Shown here in pieces: positions 6,770 through 10,442 of a stretch of DNA of 10,442 bases. Both the position numbers and the translations under genes were made by a program. Position 1 is the stretch's first letter; each line of letters starts with the position of its first letter. The DNA comes from Coriobacteriales bacterium. Lineage in GTDB: Bacteria > Actinomycetota > Coriobacteriia > Coriobacteriales > UBA8131. The stretch spans positions 1-10,442 of the forward strand of contig JAISPK010000022.1 of the NCBI GenBank assembly GCA_031274985.1. The letters are read 5' to 3'. The notes beneath the pieces were generated by a model. It was given only the letters and a program-made list of their open reading frames with translations. It did not search any database and had not been told where the DNA came from.

Positions 6770-7813
6770 CTACTCAGTAAACTGAAAAACCGTGGTGCCA
6801 ATGGTTATCTCATCGCCGGTTCTGAGGATAGCATTTGACACCAGACGACCATTGAGCTGGGTGCCGTTGGTTGAGTTGAGGTCAGTGAGCTTCCATTTGC
6901 CCGTGGCATCCTGAGAAAACTGCGCATGTACTCTGCTGGCATTGGCATCTTCTACCACAAGATCGTTCTCTTTGCCGCGCCCTGCGGTGTATTTACGACG
7001 TTCCAAACGATGGGATCGTTGCTCGGTGCAGTTAAAGAGACTGGCACAGCCAATAACGCTTAACGTTTCGGGGGCAAGTCCCGCGTCGAGTGCCGCTCTG
7101 TCCTGTGTTGACCTTGCAAAGCGCCGTGAAGGCTCCGGAAACCATTGGCCCCGGGCTACCCTGCCCTGCGAGAGGGGCGGTAGCGCAGAGGAATCCGGGA
7201 TGCCGGGATCAATACTCGCGGGAATGTCCAGGCCGGCAAACCTGCCTTCCTGGGAATTGGGAACATAGGCGACTTGAGGATACGCTGAGTTTTGCTGGGG
7301 AGTCCGGACGGGCACTGCCGCGGGCACTGCCGCGGGCACTGCGGGCACTGCCGCAGGAACTGCTGCGGGCACTGCCGCAGGGGCTCCCGCAGAAGCCCGG
7401 CCGTAGTATTCTGATTCCTCGGCCCTGAGCTTGAGTATAATCGGCGCCGCAACCACCTCGGCTATTACGTCAAAACGACCCTTCTTAAGCCCCGGGTCGG
7501 GAATAAAGCGCACCAGAGGGCGGGTATCAAACTCCATGCCGGCCTCGGTGCCTTTGGCATAGAGATAGTTCTCGATCTCAGAAGCCATAGTGGGATAAAA
7601 ACCAAAGAGCCGCTTGTCATCGCGGTGGTTTACCATGACGTTATACAGTGTGGGGGCATATTGCCGTCCGGAGCCAACAAGCTTTTCCTTTTTCATCTGC
7701 TTCTCAGCTTTTTTGGCTATCTGAGCAGGTTCTATGGGGCTGGAGAACATTGCTGCTGCAGCGCCGTCCACGGCCCCCTCAACTTTACTCTCAAATTTTG
7801 AAATAACGCTCAT
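6770..7813 (-). CDS. fhaA: FhaA-type protein: DUF3662 domain plus C-terminal FHA domain
   Basis: A 347-residue protein without membrane segments. Residues 1-130 form the DUF3662 (FhaA N-terminal) domain, with the characteristic opening that runs through FESKVEGAVDG and PIEPAQIAKK. Residues about 144-169 are an Ala/Val/Pro repeat (AAVP units) encoded by a DNA minisatellite. A region of low complexity follows to about 260. The FHA domain (about 268-347) shows GRG (278-280), SRVHA (293-297), NSTNGT (313-318) and N321. In Mycobacterium tuberculosis the FhaA FHA domain binds the phosphorylated pseudokinase domain of MviN and modulates peptidoglycan synthesis; a like role is inferred here, although no mviN lies in the window. 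The ATG at 7811-7813 overlaps the upstream kinase stop in an ATGA arrangement, with a purine-rich AAAGGAAG site ahead of it. Confidence 0.94.
   Translation of the reverse strand: MSVISKFESKVEGAVDGAAAAMFSSPIEPAQIAKKAEKQMKKEKLVGSGRQYAPTLYNVMVNHRDDKRLFGFYPTMASEIENYLYAKGTEAGMEFDTRPLVRFIPDPGLKKGRFDVIAEVVAAPIILKLRAEESEYYGRASAGAPAAVPAAVPAAVPAVPAAVPAAVPVRTPQQNSAYPQVAYVPNSQEGRFAGLDIPASIDPGIPDSSALPPLSQGRVARGQWFPEPSRRFARSTQDRAALDAGLAPETLSVIGCASLFNCTEQRSHRLERRKYTAGRGKENDLVVEDANASRVHAQFSQDATGKWKLTDLNSTNGTQLNGRLVSNAILRTGDEITIGTTVFQFTE
7310..7390. repeat. 12-bp minisatellite inside fhaA
   Basis: About seven tandem units read GGGCACTGCCGC on the plus strand, at 7310-7321, 7322-7333, 7334-7342 (a shortened 9-base unit), 7343-7354, 7355-7366 (variant), 7367-7378 and 7379-7390 (diverged). 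All lengths are multiples of three. On the minus strand they encode Ala-Ala-Val-Pro repeats in the linker between the DUF3662 and FHA domains of FhaA, so gain or loss of units changes linker length without breaking the frame. The in-frame short unit is probably the result of a slippage event. Confidence 0.85.
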
Positions 7814-9963
7814 CTTCTTCTTCCTTTGCCTTTACTCACCACATAACCCGGCTCTACGCCAAATGCTATCAACAACAAACATATCGCCAGCGCAATAACA
7901 AGCCTGATAATGATGGCTGCCAGGAGGGCCATGCTGCCTGCCGGTACCAACCAGAAAAACGGGAGGAGGTATCCTGCCGCTACTATGCCGGTGCCCATAA
8001 GGGTTGCTATGACATATTTTACACGGCTTTGGCCTCCGTTAAGTAGCGACATAACAACAGATGCGCCCAACCACCCGGCAAATATCAGCCAAAACTCCAG
8101 TGAGGTAAACAGATTGATGAGCGGCATAAAGAGCTGGTTGACATCGGGCATCAGCATAAACGTGGGCGAAGCGCTGAGGAGGTCTTCTAAGGGAAGCCCG
8201 GTAAACTGTCCGTAAACCGGTATTGCTCCCACGCCCAGTATGGAGCCGAAGAAGGCATCGCCAAAACCATAGGTAACCACCGTGAGCAACGAGCAGACAA
8301 AACAGCCGAGCGCGGCAGTGCCCAGAGCCTGGCGCCAGTTTTGGAAATAACCGGCCAAAAGCGGTAGCAACAGGGGCAGGCTGAGCGTGGCAAGTAAGGG
8401 CGAAAAGGCAAAGATGGTGCAGTTTACCGATTCCCGCCTGCCGATGACTATCCACCAGGCTATGCATCCGGCAAGCACCACAATGCCCAGCAACCAGTTG
8501 CCGGTAAAGAAGAATCCCAGCCCCAGGCAGAGTATTGCAAGCACCCCGCCAATGCGGGGAACCGCCATGGCCACTGCCGCAATAAGAATCGTCAGGGCAA
8601 GGCGGACGGTAAAAGCTGCGTCCAGCAGCGCCGGAGCAGGGTTGCCGGTATTTGCTGCCGCCGTTGTTGCCGCCTGGGCGAGCGGGTCGCTCAAGTATGG
8701 CAGCGCGCTCATGGCCAGCCAGGCCATGCTTGCCGCAGCCAAAGCACTCAGGCAACGGGAGAAAAAACTCTGGCTCCACGGAGTCAGTCTCTGCCAGAGC
8801 GGTACCCCGGGTTTGCGCCGGGCCTTTGTTCGATACTTCTGGTAGCGACGGTCATGTCGGTACGGTTCGTCCGGCCAATACTCCTCGTCTTCGTCCTCGT
8901 CGTCATTATTGCTATTCCATATAGCAATTTTTTGCTGCTCGGGGGATTCGGTCTCATCGCTGTTTTCAGTTTTGCCGTAGACGTCCTCGTCCGCCTCGTA
9001 CGCATCGGTTTCGAGTGAGGGGTCATCGCCGCCTTCCAGAAAGGCAGCTTCCTTGCCGGCCCACTTTCTCGTGAGGGTTTTTAGGCGCTTGCGGCCCGGG
9101 CCGATATTGCCCAGGTGAGGGCGGAGCTCAGACCAGAATTCCGTCACCGAATGCTGGCGCTCCTCGCTGCCCGGGCTCAGGGCTTTTATCAGAATCTCGT
9201 CAATACTCCCGTTAAGTTCCGGTCTTAACTCTGAGGGAAGTGCGAAGCAGCCGGCGGTGATGAGTGCCAGAGAATCACGCGGGTTCAGGGCAAAGAAGGG
9301 ATTTTGGCCGGTGAGGAGTTGATAGCTGAGAATAGCAAGCGCCCACAGGTCGGTGCGCTCGTCAACGTATTCTCCGGCAAGTTGTTCTGCGGGCATATAG
9401 CCAACGGTGCCGCCCTGCACCTCTCCAAATCCGCTGCTGCCAGCCAGCTGTGCCAGGCCAAAGTCGCTCACTTTGATATGCCCCGACTGATCAATGAGGA
9501 TGTTTGCCGGCTTGATGTCCAGGTGCAATGCCTGGTTTTCGTGGGCAAACTCCAAGGCTGCCACGATGCCATCGAGAATGGTGGTGATAACGTTGAGGTC
9601 CAAAAGTTCACTGGAGTCGCTCATGAGTTCAGAGAGAGAGGGGCCGTCGACGTTCTCCATGATGATAAGGGTTCCTGCTTCGGTCACTTCTGTGTCATAG
9701 ATGCTCACGATATTAGGGCAGGAAAGAAAGGCCGCGGTGCGGGCCTCTTCAAGACTGTTCTCGGGCAGGCTTATGCCGGTGCTGATCTGTTTGATGGCCA
9801 CCCGGCGTGCCAGACGGGTATCCCAGGCGATGATTACCTCAGAAAAACCCCCTCTTGCCCGGGAAAAGAGGAATCGGTAACGATTGGCAATCAGAGGTGG
9901 TGTCGGGTTACGCGGTGCTATTGGAGCCTCCCTGATGAGTGTCTTCTGCAAACCTGCTGGCAT
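7810..9963 (-). CDS. Non-RD Ser/Thr protein kinase with large polytopic membrane domain
   Basis: From the ATG at 9961-9963 the protein has 717 residues. The cytoplasmic kinase domain spans about 27-285: glycine loop ARGGFSEV (first Gly replaced by Ala), VAIK lysine K58, a Glu in LEEA near 72-73, HLDIKPANIL (147-156, Asp149), DFG (167-169) and MPAEQ (190-194). All catalytic residues are present, but HLD replaces HRD and there is no TxT pair in the activation loop. An acidic linker (about 310-367) is followed by a basic patch, then about eight to ten hydrophobic segments to the C-terminus, with no PASTA repeats. Target and stimulus are unknown; as the gene before fhaA it may supply phosphothreonine for the FHA proteins. 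Its stop overlaps the fhaA ATG. The start is uncertain: the frame is open to a GTG at 10087-10089, no conventional start has a good ribosome binding site, and the ATG chosen overlaps mscL by 56 bases. Confidence 0.88.
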   Translation of the reverse strand: MPAGLQKTLIREAPIAPRNPTPPLIANRYRFLFSRARGGFSEVIIAWDTRLARRVAIKQISTGISLPENSLEEARTAAFLSCPNIVSIYDTEVTEAGTLIIMENVDGPSLSELMSDSSELLDLNVITTILDGIVAALEFAHENQALHLDIKPANILIDQSGHIKVSDFGLAQLAGSSGFGEVQGGTVGYMPAEQLAGEYVDERTDLWALAILSYQLLTGQNPFFALNPRDSLALITAGCFALPSELRPELNGSIDEILIKALSPGSEERQHSVTEFWSELRPHLGNIGPGRKRLKTLTRKWAGKEAAFLEGGDDPSLETDAYEADEDVYGKTENSDETESPEQQKIAIWNSNNDDEDEDEEYWPDEPYRHDRRYQKYRTKARRKPGVPLWQRLTPWSQSFFSRCLSALAAASMAWLAMSALPYLSDPLAQAATTAAANTGNPAPALLDAAFTVRLALTILIAAVAMAVPRIGGVLAILCLGLGFFFTGNWLLGIVVLAGCIAWWIVIGRRESVNCTIFAFSPLLATLSLPLLLPLLAGYFQNWRQALGTAALGCFVCSLLTVVTYGFGDAFFGSILGVGAIPVYGQFTGLPLEDLLSASPTFMLMPDVNQLFMPLINLFTSLEFWLIFAGWLGASVVMSLLNGGQSRVKYVIATLMGTGIVAAGYLLPFFWLVPAGSMALLAAIIIRLVIALAICLLLIAFGVEPGYVVSKGKGRRR

Positions 9964-10375
9964 CGAGGATGGTCGTACAATGGGGACAACGTGCTGCAGT
10001 CTCAGGTATGCGCGTGCTGCAATAGGGGCAGAGCCTGGTGGGGGCAGCCGCTTTATTGAGGATCTTCTTTTTTGCCAGGGTGTTGGCACCCTTGATAATC
10101 AGGAAGATAACTACCGCCGTAAGGATGAAATTGAGGGTTGCCTGAATGAAGTGGCCGTACTTGAAAGCAGCCGCAGTGTCGCCCTCTCCTATCGTAAACT
10201 GCAACGAAGAAAACTCTATGTTAAAGGTGAGGAGTGAGATCAGAGGAGTGATGAAATCGCCGACGATGGAATTGATGATTGCAGTAAAGGCAGCACCGAT
10301 GACAACCGCTACAGCCAAGTCCATAGCATTGCCACGATTGATGAACTCTTTGAATTCGGCCCAGAGTTTTTTCAT
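9908..10375 (-). CDS. mscL: Large-conductance mechanosensitive channel MscL with C-terminal zinc ribbon
   Basis: A 155-residue protein. The MscL core is clear: an amphipathic N-terminus (MKKLWAEFKEF), the NRGNAMDLAVAVVIGAAF segment leading TM1 (about 16-45), a periplasmic-type loop, and TM2 (about 76-98). The channel opens under membrane tension to release solutes during hypo-osmotic shock. The usual C-terminal helical bundle is replaced or extended by a zinc-ribbon-like segment with C116, C119, C130 and C133 (CPYC and CPHC), then a polar tail. The ATG at 10373-10375 fits the family N-terminus exactly; no good ribosome binding site precedes it, and no convincing promoter was seen in the 67 bases upstream, although TTGAAA on the minus strand near 10421-10426 is -35-like. 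The 3' end overlaps the kinase gene. The channel identity is firm; the ribbon's metal binding is inferred from the cysteine pattern. Confidence 0.94.
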   Translation of the reverse strand: MKKLWAEFKEFINRGNAMDLAVAVVIGAAFTAIINSIVGDFITPLISLLTFNIEFSSLQFTIGEGDTAAAFKYGHFIQATLNFILTAVVIFLIIKGANTLAKKKILNKAAAPTRLCPYCSTRIPETAARCPHCTTILDASRFAEDTHQGGSNSTA

Positions 10376-10442
10376 AAGATTAATATTACCATGAATAGGG
10401 TTACTCTGAGGGGGATTCGGCCTTTCAATATGTCGATATCCT

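Noticed and set aside
6716..6772. Seventeen further in-frame codons after the fhaA TAG, ending at TAA, with an ATG in second place
   Set aside because: FhaA already ends normally after the FHA domain, and an open run of this length is expected by chance; no sign of a real small gene or programmed read-through.
7310..7390. CRISPR-like tandem repeats
   Set aside because: The 12-bp units are contiguous, in frame and lie inside fhaA, with no spacers and no cas genes nearby.
8039..8779. Minus-strand frame of 246 residues in another phase within the kinase membrane region
   Set aside because: It overlaps the coding frame, which has regular hydrophobic segments; the alternative has a Cys/His/Gly-rich translation with no recognisable domain.
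9304..10059. Long plus-strand frame (251 residues) opposite the kinase and mscL
   Set aside because: It is antisense to a clear kinase domain and the zinc-ribbon tail of MscL and shows no family features; it reflects the composition of the opposite strand.

Overview
All eight genes in this window read on the minus strand. The content and order (mscL, a membrane-bound Ser/Thr kinase, fhaA, fhaB, a PP2C phosphatase, a SEDS polymerase joined to a penicillin-binding protein, pknB with PASTA domains, rpmB) match the conserved actinobacterial cell-wall signalling cluster fhaA-fhaB-pstP-rodA-pbpA-pknB. The fused SEDS-PBP protein, the four-cysteine L28, the use of GTG and TTG starts and a moderate-to-high G+C content suggest an anaerobic actinobacterium, most likely of the class Coriobacteriia. 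That placement is inference; the genus cannot be read from the sequence.

Layout, in the direction of transcription (high to low coordinates): 10376-10442 is upstream sequence. 9908-10375 is mscL with an added zinc ribbon. 7810-9963 (start uncertain, overlapping mscL) is a non-RD Ser/Thr kinase with a polytopic membrane C-terminus. 6770-7813 is fhaA (DUF3662, low-complexity linker, FHA). 6286-6699 is fhaB (one membrane segment plus FHA). 5132-6289 is a PP2C phosphatase with a membrane anchor and an outer domain. 2361-5132 is one reading frame holding a complete SEDS glycosyltransferase and a complete class B PBP. 435-2321 is pknB with four PASTA repeats. 238-434 is an intergenic stretch with a promoter. 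49-237 is rpmB, closed by a symmetrical terminator at 1-25.

The genes probably work together as follows. PknB senses peptidoglycan fragments or lipid II through its outer PASTA repeats and phosphorylates threonines inside the cell. FhaA and FhaB bind phosphothreonine partners at the membrane. The PP2C enzyme reverses the phosphorylation. The fused SEDS-PBP protein is the glycan-polymerising and cross-linking machine that the signalling is thought to control. Three junctions overlap by 1 to 4 bases (kinase/fhaA, fhaB/phosphatase, phosphatase/SEDS-PBP), so translation is probably coupled.

The less usual points are the SEDS-PBP fusion, the second kinase with its HLD catalytic loop and large membrane domain, and the zinc-ribbon MscL whose 3' end overlaps that kinase gene. 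Together they hint at a link between mechanical or osmotic sensing and wall-synthesis control.
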